Of a stretch of DNA of 64,000 bases, positions 24,218-32,473 are shown in pieces. This DNA is from Novosphingobium sp. KA1 (GTDB lineage: Bacteria > Pseudomonadota > Alphaproteobacteria > Sphingomonadales > Sphingomonadaceae). The number at the start of each line of letters is the position of its first letter. The first letter of the stretch is position 1. Made by a program: the position numbers and the translations under genes. The stretch covers positions 736,001 to 800,000 of the forward strand of contig NZ_CP021247.1 of assembly GCF_017309955.1 (NCBI RefSeq). Reading direction: 5' to 3'. Below the pieces are notes generated by a model. The model had not been told where the DNA came from. It saw only the letters and a list, made by a program, of their open reading frames with translations, and did not search any database.

Positions 24218-24523
24218 TCAGTCGAGCGCGGCGCGCAGGCGCGCCTGCATGACGTTGAGCCGCACCTGCCCCAGTGCCTCGCCGATCGCCGACCCCCCCG
24301 CCATCCGGTCGAGCAGGTCCGCCGTCTCGTCGACGTGCTGGACAATGAGGTCGAAGGCCTGGAGCTGGTCGAGGTAATCGGCCACGAAGCGTTCGTCGGA
24401 AACCAGCACGCCGGCGAGTTGCTCCAGCAATTCGCGGGCGACGCGCATTTCACCGGCGATCGCCTGGCACAGCGCGGCCCCGTAGCTTTCCATGGTGCCA
24501 CCGCTATCCAACTGTATCGTCAC
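24218..24523 (-). CDS. CheT-like small chemotaxis phosphatase candidate
   Basis: A 101-residue, all-helical protein from a GTG at 24523 with AGGGGAAG seven bases upstream; an ATG at 24565 would add 14 residues but has poor spacing. It lies directly after cheD, exactly where Sinorhizobium meliloti has cheT. Residues 58-62 (FDLIVQH) carry DxxxQ, the catalytic motif shared by CheZ and CheT, on a long helix (LDQLQAFDLIVQHVDETADL). CheZ/CheT proteins remove phosphate from CheY. I infer that function from the motif and gene order; the rest of the sequence gives no independent proof. Confidence 0.65.
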   Translation of the reverse strand: MTIQLDSGGTMESYGAALCQAIAGEMRVARELLEQLAGVLVSDERFVADYLDQLQAFDLIVQHVDETADLLDRMAGGSAIGEALGQVRLNVMQARLRAALD

Positions 24524-24576
24524 TGTGTCGCTTCCCCTGTGTTCGTTATGGCTCGCACCGCCCATGACCTCGACGG

Positions 24577-25107
24577 TCAGAACAGTTCGAGTTCGCCGGT
24601 ATGCTGCGGCGCGGCGACCGGCGCCGGCCGGACGATCGGCGGCAGGGGCTGGTCCTTGACCAGCATCGACCGCACACGCCCTTCGTACGGCATGAATTCT
24701 ACCTTGCGCGCCTGGGTGCCGCCGAGATCGCAGTGATCCACGGGAATGCCCTCGGTGCGCAGGAAGTTGCGGGCGAACTCGCCGTTCTTGGTGCCGATGC
24801 CGCCAAGCCCGGCGACGATGTTCGCGCCGCCGTAAAGGTGTCCCCGCAGGCGGGAGCGCTGGGCCCCGCGCTGCATCAGCGCGTTGATCAGCAGTTCCAT
24901 CGCGTGGACGCCGTAACGCTGCATTTCCGCCGGCGTGACCGGGCTGTCGCTGCCCGGTTCACCCAGCAGGAAATGGTTCATCCCGCCCACGCGCGCCACC
25001 GGGTCCTGGATGCAGGCGGCTACGCACGAGCCCAGCAGGGTGGAAATGACCACCCCGCCCTGCACGGCGACATGATATTCGCCCTGGACGATGGGAACGC
25101 GGCGCAT
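24577..25107 (-). CDS. cheD: CheD, chemoreceptor glutamine deamidase
   Basis: The protein has 176 residues. The catalytic core is present: VISTLLGSCVAACIQDP with the nucleophilic Cys, GGMNHFLLGEP with the His, and ANIVAGLGGIGTKNGEFARN with the conserved Gly-rich strand. CheD deamidates receptor glutamines and can bind CheC/CheY partners. It follows cheY (5-bp gap) and precedes the cheT-like gene. The C-terminal 25 residues are Pro/Ala-rich and not conserved. Confidence 0.95.
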   Translation of the reverse strand: MRRVPIVQGEYHVAVQGGVVISTLLGSCVAACIQDPVARVGGMNHFLLGEPGSDSPVTPAEMQRYGVHAMELLINALMQRGAQRSRLRGHLYGGANIVAGLGGIGTKNGEFARNFLRTEGIPVDHCDLGGTQARKVEFMPYEGRVRSMLVKDQPLPPIVRPAPVAAPQHTGELELF

Positions 25108-25112
25108 GGCGG

Positions 25113-25502
25113 TCAGACCAGCTCCCCGAAGACGCGCTCGATCTTTTCCTTGAGCGCGGCCGGGGCAAACGGCTTGACCACGTAGTTGTTGACGCCGAGC
25201 GCCGCCGCCTTCTGGACGACTTCCTTGTCGGCCGAACCGGTGAGCATGATGAACACGGTCTTGCCGATCACGTCATCCTTGCGCACCGCCTCGAGAAACT
25301 CGAGGCCGTCCATCTCGGGCATGTTGTAGTCCGAGATGATCAGATGCACCCGGTCCGACTTGACCGCGGCAAGCGCTTCGGTTGCCGAGCCCTTGTCGCG
25401 AATGTCCTTGAAACCCAGATCCTGCAGAGCGCGACGGATCATCGCGCGCATGCTCGTCTGGTCGTCGACCACCATTACCTTGATTGCAGCCGCTGCCGGC
25501 AT
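25113..25502 (-). CDS. cheY: CheY-type response regulator (second che copy)
   Basis: A single receiver domain of 129 residues with the full phosphorylation site: VMVVDDQTSMRAMIRRAL (acidic pair), LIISDYNMPEMDGLEFLEAV (phospho-Asp), FIMLTGSADKEVVQKA (Thr) and NYVVKPFAPAALKEKIERVF (Lys). The sequence is closer to motor-binding CheY proteins than the copy at 30149-30514. By analogy with Sinorhizobium CheY2 this is the likely motor-binding form, and the upstream one a phosphate sink; that is inference. It lies between cheB and cheD. Confidence 0.95.
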   Translation of the reverse strand: MPAAAAIKVMVVDDQTSMRAMIRRALQDLGFKDIRDKGSATEALAAVKSDRVHLIISDYNMPEMDGLEFLEAVRKDDVIGKTVFIMLTGSADKEVVQKAAALGVNNYVVKPFAPAALKEKIERVFGELV

Positions 25503-25517
25503 GAGACCCGCTCCAAA

Positions 25518-26579
25518 TTACCGCCGGCAAGCCCCGAGGATCGCCTCGGGGAGTGCCGACAAATTCACTTCCTTTTCGACCGCGCCCCGCTCGAAGGCGG
25601 CACGCGGCATTCCGTAGACCACGCATGTGTCCCGGCTCTGCCCCATCGTCCGCGCACCGGCGGTGCGCATCTGCAGCAGGCCCTCCGCCCCGTCCGACCC
25701 CATGCCGGTGAGGATCACCCCCACAGCGCGCGAGCCGAGCGCGGAAACCGAGCGGAACAGCACGTCCACCGAAGGACGATGGCCGGACACCGGCTCGCCC
25801 TCGATCAGCCGCACATGGCCGCTGGTACCGCCGACCAGTTCCATGTGATGGCTGCCGCCGGGGGCGAGGTAGACCGTGCCCCGCTTGAGGGTCATGCCGT
25901 CCTTGGCCTCGACCACGCTGACACGCGCCTCGCGGTCGAGCCGCGCGGCAAAGCCGCCGGTGAAGATCGCCGGCATGTGCTGGACCACCAGCACCGGCGG
26001 ACAATCGACCGGCAGCGCGCCGATGATCGAAAACAGGGCCTCGACGCCGCCGGTGGAGGCGCCGATGGCAATGACGACGTCGCGCAGCGGGCCTGCCGAG
26101 GGTGCGGGCGTGGCCGCAACCTGTCCGGGACGCGGCGCCGCCGGACGGGCCGCCGCCGCGCGGACCGAGGAACGTGCCGCGGTGCGCACCATCTTGCGCA
26201 GCAGCGCACCGTCCTGCGCGATCTCCAGCGGATTGCCGGAGGGCTTGGCGATGCAGTCCACCGCGCCGAGGCGCAGCGCCTCGATGGTCGCCTCGGTGCC
26301 GCGCGCGGTCAGCGTCGAGCACATGACCACCGGCATCGGGCGAAGCCGCATGATGCGTTCCAGGAACGACAGCCCGTCCATGCCCGGCATCTCGACGTCG
26401 AGCGTCACGACATCGGGATTGAGCGCCTTGATCATCTCGCGCGCGGCATGGGGTTCCGGTGCCTGGCCGACCACCTCGATCAGCGGATCGTGGTTGAGCA
26501 GCTTGGTCAGCAGCGCCCGCATCGCCGCGCTGTCGTCGACGACGACAACGCGGACCTTCTCGTTTGCAGGATCGGTCAT
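25518..26579 (-). CDS. cheB: CheB, chemoreceptor methylesterase
   Basis: The 353-residue protein has an N-terminal receiver domain (RVVVVDDSAAMRALLTKLLN, then VVTLDVEMPGMDGLSFLERI), an Ala/Pro-rich linker (about 135-175) and a C-terminal esterase with the Ser-His-Asp triad: VIAIGASTGGVEALFSII, VVQHMPAIFTGGFAARLDRE and GVILTGMGSDGAEGLLQM. It demethylates receptors and counteracts CheR. The ATG overlaps the cheR stop by four bases. Confidence 0.97.
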   Translation of the reverse strand: MTDPANEKVRVVVVDDSAAMRALLTKLLNHDPLIEVVGQAPEPHAAREMIKALNPDVVTLDVEMPGMDGLSFLERIMRLRPMPVVMCSTLTARGTEATIEALRLGAVDCIAKPSGNPLEIAQDGALLRKMVRTAARSSVRAAAARPAAPRPGQVAATPAPSAGPLRDVVIAIGASTGGVEALFSIIGALPVDCPPVLVVQHMPAIFTGGFAARLDREARVSVVEAKDGMTLKRGTVYLAPGGSHHMELVGGTSGHVRLIEGEPVSGHRPSVDVLFRSVSALGSRAVGVILTGMGSDGAEGLLQMRTAGARTMGQSRDTCVVYGMPRAAFERGAVEKEVNLSALPEAILGACRR

Positions 26580-27454
26580 GCCGCACCTGCCCCGTCGATC
26601 CGCGCATAGGCGGTCTGGGCGACCGGCTTCATGCGGGTGGCGGCGGGTCCGATCAGGCGCTCGGAATGGCCGATGTAGAGCGTGCCGCCGGGCTGGAGCA
26701 TGTCGACCAGACGCGCCTCCAGCTCGGCCTTGGCGGTATCGTCGAAATAGATCATCACGTTACGGCAGAAAATCACGTCATACTTCTGGCGCATCGGCCA
26801 TTGGTCGAAGAGGTTGAGCACACGCGCGGCCACCAGCTTGCGCAGCGTTTCGGCGATCACGTGGTATCCCGTCCCCGCCGGCTTGAGCCAACGCTGGCGG
26901 TAGCCCGCCGGGATCGGCTCCACCGCGCTGTCGGGATAGGTCGCCTGCGACACCGCCTGGACCACCGGGGGCGAGATGTCGGTCGCCAGCAGGCGCACGT
27001 CGCCCTTGTCGAGCCAGGCCGCGCTTGCCGGGCTTTCGCCCGCCAGGCACATGGCGATGGTGTAGACTTCCTCGCCGCTGGAGCAGCCGGCCGACCAGAT
27101 GCGCACTTTCTCGCCCCGGCGCGCCCGCTCCTGCAACTGCGGCAGGACATGGCTGCGCAGATGATCGAAGTGGTGCGCCTCGCGGAAGAAGTGCGTGTGG
27201 TTGGTGGTCAGCGCCACGACCATGGCGTGGCGCTCCTGCGCATCGCGCTGCACCAGCGAGACGTAGTCGGCAAAGCTGGTGAGCCCGTGTTCGCGCAGAC
27301 GGCGGCTGAGGCGGGAATGCACCAGCGTCGTCTTGGCTTCGACCAGGTGGATGCGTGCCTCGCGCTGCATGATCGCGGCGATCTCCTGGAACTGCGCCGG
27401 GCGCAGTTCCGCATTCGCCGCGAGCGTGCCGGCAGAGGCGGCCGAAGTGCTCAC
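26576..27454 (-). CDS. cheR: CheR, chemoreceptor methyltransferase
   Basis: About 292 residues from the GTG at 27454, which overlaps the cheW stop (GTGA); longer readings run into cheW. The N-terminal helical domain includes SRLSRRLREHGLTSFADYVS. The SAM-binding domain has KVRIWSAGCSSGEEVYTIAM, DVRLLATDISPPVVQAVSQA and YDVIFCRNVMIYFD. It methylates receptor glutamates using S-adenosylmethionine. Confidence 0.96.
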   Translation of the reverse strand: MSTSAASAGTLAANAELRPAQFQEIAAIMQREARIHLVEAKTTLVHSRLSRRLREHGLTSFADYVSLVQRDAQERHAMVVALTTNHTHFFREAHHFDHLRSHVLPQLQERARRGEKVRIWSAGCSSGEEVYTIAMCLAGESPASAAWLDKGDVRLLATDISPPVVQAVSQATYPDSAVEPIPAGYRQRWLKPAGTGYHVIAETLRKLVAARVLNLFDQWPMRQKYDVIFCRNVMIYFDDTAKAELEARLVDMLQPGGTLYIGHSERLIGPAATRMKPVAQTAYARIDGAGAA

Positions 27455-27942
27455 GCAGCCAGTTCCGGGATATGGCGCGTCAGGCTGAGCGCATCGAGGT
27501 CCAGCAGCAGGCACATGGCCTCCTGGTTCGAGGCGTCCGAGGTGCGGCGCTCGATCTTGACGAGACCCGCGATGGCGCTCTGGTCGTTGACTTCGGTATC
27601 CGGCGCCGGCTGGATCTCGCTGCCCTTGATCGAGACGATGTCCTGCACCTCGTCGACCAGGAAACCGGCGTTGCGGCCGCCGATGGTGACCACCAGCACG
27701 CAGGAGCGCGCATGGAGCACGCTAGGCTCCCAGCCCAGCCGCTCGGACAGGCCGACGATCGGGATCACCGAACCGCGCAAGTTGGCAACGCCCAGCACAT
27801 AGGAGGGCACGCTGGGAAGCGGCGTCGGCGCTTCCCATTCACGGATCTCGATGAGCGAGGCCATCTCGATGCCGAACAGCTGGTTGCCCAGCGTGAAGGT
27901 CACGATCTTGCGTTCGTCGTTAGCAATCGCTTCAGTGCTCAT
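27451..27942 (-). CDS. cheW: CheW, chemotaxis coupling protein
   Basis: A 163-residue CheW fold: RKIVTFTLGNQLFGIEMASL, then IREWEAPTPLPSVPSYVLGV, ANLRGSVIPIVGLSERLGW and GRNAGFLVDEVQDIVSIKGS. It couples receptors to CheA. The gene overlaps cheA upstream and cheR downstream by four bases each, so the three are translationally coupled. Confidence 0.96.
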   Translation of the reverse strand: MSTEAIANDERKIVTFTLGNQLFGIEMASLIEIREWEAPTPLPSVPSYVLGVANLRGSVIPIVGLSERLGWEPSVLHARSCVLVVTIGGRNAGFLVDEVQDIVSIKGSEIQPAPDTEVNDQSAIAGLVKIERRTSDASNQEAMCLLLDLDALSLTRHIPELAA

Positions 27943-30152
27943 GCCGCCAGTCCTTTCAGTGCAAATTTGGAAGCGCCGCCGGTCGCGACCAGCGCGTCCA
28001 CGTCGAAGATCAGCGCGATGGCGCCGTCACCCAGGATCGTCGCGCCGCCCAGGCCCCGGATCGGGTGGAGGTTGTCCTCCAGGCTCTTGAGGACGACCTC
28101 GCGGCGGTTGTCGATGGTGTCGACCATCAGGCCGACGTGGCCCGCCGTCTCGCTCTCGACGATGATCACCAGCGAGTCCTCGGCCGGGCGCTCGGAGCGC
28201 ATGCCGAACATCTCGCCCACCCGGCGTACCGGCAGGTACTGGCCGCGCAGTTCGATCACCTCGGAGGTCGGCGACGTCGCCTGGACCTGGCCCGGTTCGG
28301 GCTGGACGGTCTCGATCACGTTGGCGAGCGGCACCACGAAGCGCTGGTCGCCCAGGCGCACGATCATGCCGTCGAGAATGGCGAGCGTGAGCGGCAGCGC
28401 CATCGAGAAGGTCGTGCCCTCACCCGGCACCGAGACGATTTCCAGTCGCCCGCCCAGCGCCTCGACGTTGGAGCGGACCACGTCCATGCCGACACCGCGT
28501 CCGGAAATGTTCGAGATCGTCTCGGCGGTCGAGAAGCCCGGCGCGCAGATCAGGCTGTCGATCTCCTCGTCGGAAAGCTGGGCATCCGCGGCGATGATGC
28601 CGCGCGTCACCGCGATGGCGCGCACGCGCTCGCGGTTGATGCCGCGCCCGTCGTCCCGCACCTTCACGAGGATCCGGCCACCCTTCTGCTCGGCGGAAAG
28701 ATAGATCGTGCCCTCGGGCGACTTGCCCGCGGCAATGCGGTCCTCGGGGCTCTCGATACCGTGATCGACCGCGTTGCGGATCATGTGCGTCAGCGGATCG
28801 CCGATCTTCTCGATCACGCCCTTGTCGACTTCGGTCATCTCGCCGGTGGTCTCGAGGATCACCTTCTTGCCGGTCTCGGCCGAAAGGTCGCGCAGCATGC
28901 GGGGCACGCGCGAGAACGCCTGCTTGATCGGCTGTGCGCGCAGCGACATCACGTTGTCCTGGATCTGGCGCGTGAGGCGCGACAGCTCCGGCAGTTCGAC
29001 ACGCTCCTGGTCGGCGGGCGACAGACGGTCCGACAGGATCGAGCCGCGGATCACGAGTTCGCCGACAAGGTTGAGCAGCTGGTCCAGCTTGCCAAGGTCG
29101 ACGCGGATCGTCTGAGCCACCTCGACGGCATGCTTGGCCTCGGGCTTGGCCGCCTCGACCTTGGCCGCCTCGACCTTCTTGGCCGCAGGCGCAGCGGCAG
29201 CGGGTGCCGGTTCGACCGGCAGCGGCACGACCACGTCGTCAAAAACCACCGCGATCGGCTCGAAGGGAATTTCCTCCGGCTCGGCAGCAGCGGGAGCAGC
29301 CGCTTCGACCGGTGCCGGCGCGGCCACTTGCGCCTGCGTGACCTCGATCAGCGAATCCGGCGCCACGAAGTCGAAGCAGTCGCGGATGTCGCGCTCGTCG
29401 ACACTGGCGGGCAACGCCACCGTCCAGACGAAGTAGCTGTCCTCGGGGTCGAGCTCGGCCAGCGGCGGCAGCGCCTCGGTATCGACGGCGGTCACTTCGC
29501 CGCCCATCGATTCCAGTTCGCGGATCACCAGCAGCGGCTCGGCGCCATTGGCCATGGCCCCGCGCGAGGGACCGAAACGCACCGTCCAGCCGGCAGGCTC
29601 GCCCGCATCGAAATCGTCGAGCGCCACGGCAACCGGCTCGAAACCGAAGGGATCGGCATCGCCGCCGAAGTCGAGGTCGACAACCGCGACCGGGGTGAAG
29701 CCGAATTCATCCGCTTCCACCGGCGCAGCCGCGACAGGCTCAGGCTCCGGTGCGGCAGCCGGGGCGCCGCCACCTGCGAGAATCGCGTCGAGCTGTTCCA
29801 GCATGTGGCCGTCGTCCGGCGCATCCGCCCCGTGCTGCGCGGCGGATACATGGTCCGAGAGAATGTCGAAGGCGCCCAGCAGGCACTGCGTCACTTCGGG
29901 TGTCGGCGCGATGCGTTCGGCGCGCACTTCGTCGAGGACGTTCTCGAAACGGTGCGAGAAGCCGAGCAGCGCGGTGTGGCCGAAAGCGCCCGAGCCGCCC
30001 TTGATCGAGTGGACGGCGCGGAACACGCCGGCGATCACGCTGGCCGAAGTGTCGCCCGCGGCCATGGCGGACAGGCCTTCCTCGGCCACCGCCAGACCCT
30101 CGACGCACTCCTCGAAGAAGATCGCCTGGATTTCGTCGAGTTCGTCGCTCAC
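27939..30152 (-). CDS. cheA: CheA, chemotaxis histidine kinase
   Basis: About 737 residues from the GTG at 30152 overlapping the cheY stop. Domains in order: Hpt with phospho-acceptor His48 (VFRAVHSIKGGSGAFGHTAL); a long acidic, Ala/Pro-rich linker (about 120-330) with a possible small P2-like segment (FGPSRGAMANGAEPLLVIRE); dimerisation helices (DLGKLDQLLNLVGELVIRGS); the ATPase domain with HMIRNAVDHGIESPEDR, VRDDGRGINRERVRAIA and GRGVGMDVVRSNVEALGGRL; and a C-terminal CheW-like domain. It phosphorylates CheY and CheB. Confidence 0.97.
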   Translation of the reverse strand: MSDELDEIQAIFFEECVEGLAVAEEGLSAMAAGDTSASVIAGVFRAVHSIKGGSGAFGHTALLGFSHRFENVLDEVRAERIAPTPEVTQCLLGAFDILSDHVSAAQHGADAPDDGHMLEQLDAILAGGGAPAAAPEPEPVAAAPVEADEFGFTPVAVVDLDFGGDADPFGFEPVAVALDDFDAGEPAGWTVRFGPSRGAMANGAEPLLVIRELESMGGEVTAVDTEALPPLAELDPEDSYFVWTVALPASVDERDIRDCFDFVAPDSLIEVTQAQVAAPAPVEAAAPAAAEPEEIPFEPIAVVFDDVVVPLPVEPAPAAAAPAAKKVEAAKVEAAKPEAKHAVEVAQTIRVDLGKLDQLLNLVGELVIRGSILSDRLSPADQERVELPELSRLTRQIQDNVMSLRAQPIKQAFSRVPRMLRDLSAETGKKVILETTGEMTEVDKGVIEKIGDPLTHMIRNAVDHGIESPEDRIAAGKSPEGTIYLSAEQKGGRILVKVRDDGRGINRERVRAIAVTRGIIAADAQLSDEEIDSLICAPGFSTAETISNISGRGVGMDVVRSNVEALGGRLEIVSVPGEGTTFSMALPLTLAILDGMIVRLGDQRFVVPLANVIETVQPEPGQVQATSPTSEVIELRGQYLPVRRVGEMFGMRSERPAEDSLVIIVESETAGHVGLMVDTIDNRREVVLKSLEDNLHPIRGLGGATILGDGAIALIFDVDALVATGGASKFALKGLAA

Positions 30153-30514
30153 GGGCACACGCGGCGGATGGCCGCCCCCAGGCGATCGGCGTCGAACGGC
30201 TTGGTGATCCAGCCGGTGGCGCCCGCCTCACGGGCGCGGGTCTTCTTCTCGTCCGAGAACTCGGTCGACAGCACCAGGATCGGCGTGCCCTTGAACTCGG
30301 CGGTCTTGCGGACCGCCTCGATCAGCTCGAAGCCGTCCATCTTGGGCATGTTGATGTCGGTGATCAGCAGGTCGGGCTTCACTTCGTGCATGCGCTCCAG
30401 CCCATGCTCGCCATCGTTGGCGCTCTCGATGCGGAAGCCCTGCGCGGTCAGCGATGCCTTGAGCAGCATGCGGATCGTGGCGGAATCATCGACAGTCAGG
30501 ATCAGTTTGCTCAC
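30149..30514 (-). CDS. cheY: CheY-type response regulator (first che copy)
   Basis: This 121-residue single receiver domain shows LILTVDDSATIRMLLKASL, DLLITDINMPKMDGFELIEA, PILVLSTEFSDEKKTRAREA and GWITKPFDADRLGAAIRRV. All phosphorylation residues are present. It lies between the STAS-domain gene and cheA. In Sinorhizobium the copy in this position is CheY1, a phosphate sink that works with CheS; the presence of an STAS protein just upstream supports the same arrangement here. It overlaps cheA by four bases. Confidence 0.94.
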   Translation of the reverse strand: MSKLILTVDDSATIRMLLKASLTAQGFRIESANDGEHGLERMHEVKPDLLITDINMPKMDGFELIEAVRKTAEFKGTPILVLSTEFSDEKKTRAREAGATGWITKPFDADRLGAAIRRVCP

Positions 30515-30819
30515 GCGGTAAATTCCTCTTCAACGAGCCCCAGCGACGCCGCCAGCCCGCAGGCGCGGACGCGGTCGACGAAGGCCCTGCTGGGATTGAC
30601 GATGGCGAACGGGCGGTCGCTCGACGCCGCCTCGTTACGGGCGGCAAGCAGCAGTTGGAGCACCGCCTGCCCGACCGATTCCACTTCGCCGGCATCGATC
30701 TCGATGGCGCCGACCGCCGCGACCAGCCGGTCGCGCAAGTTCTCGGCAGTGACGGTGGAGGCATGTGTGGGCAGGACGAGCGGACCTTCGCCGCTCGCGC
30801 CTTCAGGCAGGCTTGGCAT
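30511..30819 (-). CDS. STAS-domain protein, CheS-like
   Basis: The 102-residue protein has an STAS-like pattern: LVLPTHASTVTAENLRDRLV, AAVGAIEIDAGEVESVGQAV, LQLLLAARNEAASSDRPFAI and a final helix ending GLAASLGLVEEEF. It lies between motA (17-bp overlap) and cheY. In Sinorhizobium meliloti the small protein before cheY1 is CheS, which speeds CheY1 dephosphorylation by binding CheA. Position and size fit; STAS proteins diverge widely, so CheS function is inferred. Confidence 0.7.
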   Translation of the reverse strand: MPSLPEGASGEGPLVLPTHASTVTAENLRDRLVAAVGAIEIDAGEVESVGQAVLQLLLAARNEAASSDRPFAIVNPSRAFVDRVRACGLAASLGLVEEEFTA

Positions 30820-31687
30820 TAAGCTGGTCCTTCACTTCGTCGAGCGCGGTCTCGAGCTGCGAGAACGAGGGCGCATAGGGCGACGGGGTCATGCGGCGCG
30901 CCAGTTCGATGGCGACTTCGGTGGGCTGGCCCTGGGCGTGGCCGATGATCGCGGTCTTCACGATCAGGTAGGGCTTGAAATCGGAATCGATGATCTGCTG
31001 CAGCTTCTGCGCGATCGGACCGACCAGACAGTAGGCGAGCAGAACGCCGAGGAAGGTGCCGACCAGCGCGCCACCGATCATCGCCCCCAGAATCTCGGTC
31101 GGCTGATCGATCGAGCTCATCGTCTTGATGACGCCGAGCACGGCGGCGACGATGCCGAGCGCCGGCAGGCCGTCGGCCATCATCTGCAGCGAGTGCTGCG
31201 GGGCCAGTTCCTCGGAATGGTGGCGCTCGATATCGCCTTCCATCGCTTCGGCGAGCTGGTGCGGATCCTCGAAGTTGACTGTCATCATGCGCAAGTAGTC
31301 GCACGTGAACTCGATCAGGTCGTGGTCCTCCAGCAGGCGCGGATAGCGCTGGAACAGCTCGCTTTCCTCCGGCTTGTCGAGATGCGGTTCAAGCGCGTTG
31401 GCGCCGCTCTTGCGGAACGTCGCCAGCAGCATGAACAGCAGCGCCAGCAGGTCGCGGAAGTCGCCCTCGTTCCAGCGCGAACCCTTGAACACGCGGACCA
31501 CGCCCTTCCAGGTCTTCTTCACCGTCTGCATCGAGTTGCCGAGGATGAAGGCGCCGACGGCGGCCCCCGCAATGGCCAGCATTTCATGCGGCAGGGCATG
31601 GAAGATGACCATGATGTTGCCGCCCGACATCAGGAAGCTGCCGAATACGCACAGCAGGATGACGATGAGGCCGATGGCATTGAGCAT
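30803..31687 (-). CDS. motA: MotA, stator ion-channel protein
   Basis: The protein has 294 residues and starts MLNAIGLIVILLCVFGSFLM. Four membrane segments are visible (about 5-22, 30-50, 165-185, 198-220), with the long cytoplasmic loop holding charged residues between TM2 and TM3 and the conserved DGLPALGIVAAVLGVIKTMS and GTFLGVLLAYCLVGPIAQKL blocks near TM3/TM4. MotA with MotB conducts protons and turns the rotor through FliG. It heads the leftward motA-che-motB run. TCCTATAAT lies upstream at 31761-31769. Confidence 0.97.
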   Translation of the reverse strand: MLNAIGLIVILLCVFGSFLMSGGNIMVIFHALPHEMLAIAGAAVGAFILGNSMQTVKKTWKGVVRVFKGSRWNEGDFRDLLALLFMLLATFRKSGANALEPHLDKPEESELFQRYPRLLEDHDLIEFTCDYLRMMTVNFEDPHQLAEAMEGDIERHHSEELAPQHSLQMMADGLPALGIVAAVLGVIKTMSSIDQPTEILGAMIGGALVGTFLGVLLAYCLVGPIAQKLQQIIDSDFKPYLIVKTAIIGHAQGQPTEVAIELARRMTPSPYAPSFSQLETALDEVKDQLNAKPA

Positions 31688-31760
31688 GACTGGGTCCGCG
31701 AATGGTGGATGGCGTAACGGCTTGCGGCGGCGTGGTGACAGCCACGGAGCCCTTGCCGTG

Positions 31761-31769
31761 ATTATAGGA
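31761..31769 (-). promoter_or_regulatory. TCCTATAAT promoter element upstream of motA
   Basis: On the minus strand the site reads TCCTATAAT, about 75 bases before the motA ATG. It would drive the whole motA-che-motB-pilZ run, which has no other visible promoter of this type. A GGCAA half-site lies just downstream. Confidence 0.55.
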
Positions 31770-31868
31770 CGAAGATCGCATGCCCCGGATTCACGGCAGC
31801 GCTTTTTGCAGAGAGTGGGCGCCCGAACGCAGTCCATGCGCGCTCCGCGTCCGCCTCCGGCAATTTTG

Positions 31869-31877
31869 TCCTATAAA
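31869..31877 (+). promoter_or_regulatory. TCCTATAAA promoter element upstream of flaF
   Basis: GGCAATTTTGTCCTATAAA on the plus strand, 43 bases before the flaF ATG, joins one half of the GGCA dyad to the TCCTATAA motif. A similar GGCAA-N6-CCTATAA arrangement is seen upstream of flgC on the minus strand. Confidence 0.55.
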
Positions 31878-31919
31878 GATGGCGCGCCCATCGGCGCTGA
31901 CGAGTTCGCGGGAGCCACC

Positions 31920-32300
31920 ATGTCAATCAATGCCTATCGTCGCGTCCAGAAGGTGATCGCCTCGCCGCGCGGCACCGAGTACCGGCTGATGAGCCAGGTC
32001 ACCGGAGAGATGATCGCGGCGCGCGATTCCGGCCTCAAGGGCGCCGCCCTGATGGCCCCGCTGCACCGTAACAGGCAGGTCTGGGGAACCTTCGCAAGCA
32101 TCTGTGCAACATCGGGAAACCGGCTCCCGGACGAGCTGCGGGCGACCATCATCTCGATCGGCCTGTGGGTCACCAAGTATACCTCGAGCGTGATGACCGG
32201 CAGCGGTACCATCGACGACCTGATCGACGTCAACCGCGCGATCATCGAAGGGCTGTCGAACGAGAACGGCAAGGTCGGTCAGCAGCAGCTCGCGGGCTGA
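31920..32300 (+). CDS. flaF: FlaF, flagellin synthesis/secretion regulator
   Basis: A 126-residue protein. Family blocks are MSINAYRRVQKVIASPRGTE, YRLMSQVTGEMIAARDSGL, the LMAPLHRNRQVWGTFASICA region and IISIGLWVTKYTSSVMTGSG. FlaF occurs only in alphaproteobacterial flagellar systems; it promotes flagellin translation and export, opposite to FlbT, which is encoded at 41665-42099. It is divergent from motA. No flagellin gene lies in this window, so FlaF is separated from its client. Confidence 0.92.
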   Translation: MSINAYRRVQKVIASPRGTEYRLMSQVTGEMIAARDSGLKGAALMAPLHRNRQVWGTFASICATSGNRLPDELRATIISIGLWVTKYTSSVMTGSGTIDDLIDVNRAIIEGLSNENGKVGQQQLAG

Positions 32301-32473
32301 CGGAATACCTTCATTCCGGATTAAATTTTAGAAACCGAATATCAACCGGTTATCCTCAAACCAGGGTTCATGCCGGGACCGCCCAACCTCGCCTCTATTT
32401 ACAATCGCGCTCGACGCGATAAGGCGAGGTCAGCCTTTGAGCCTGAGCTAACAGGCGCAAGCAGCGGACCCGG

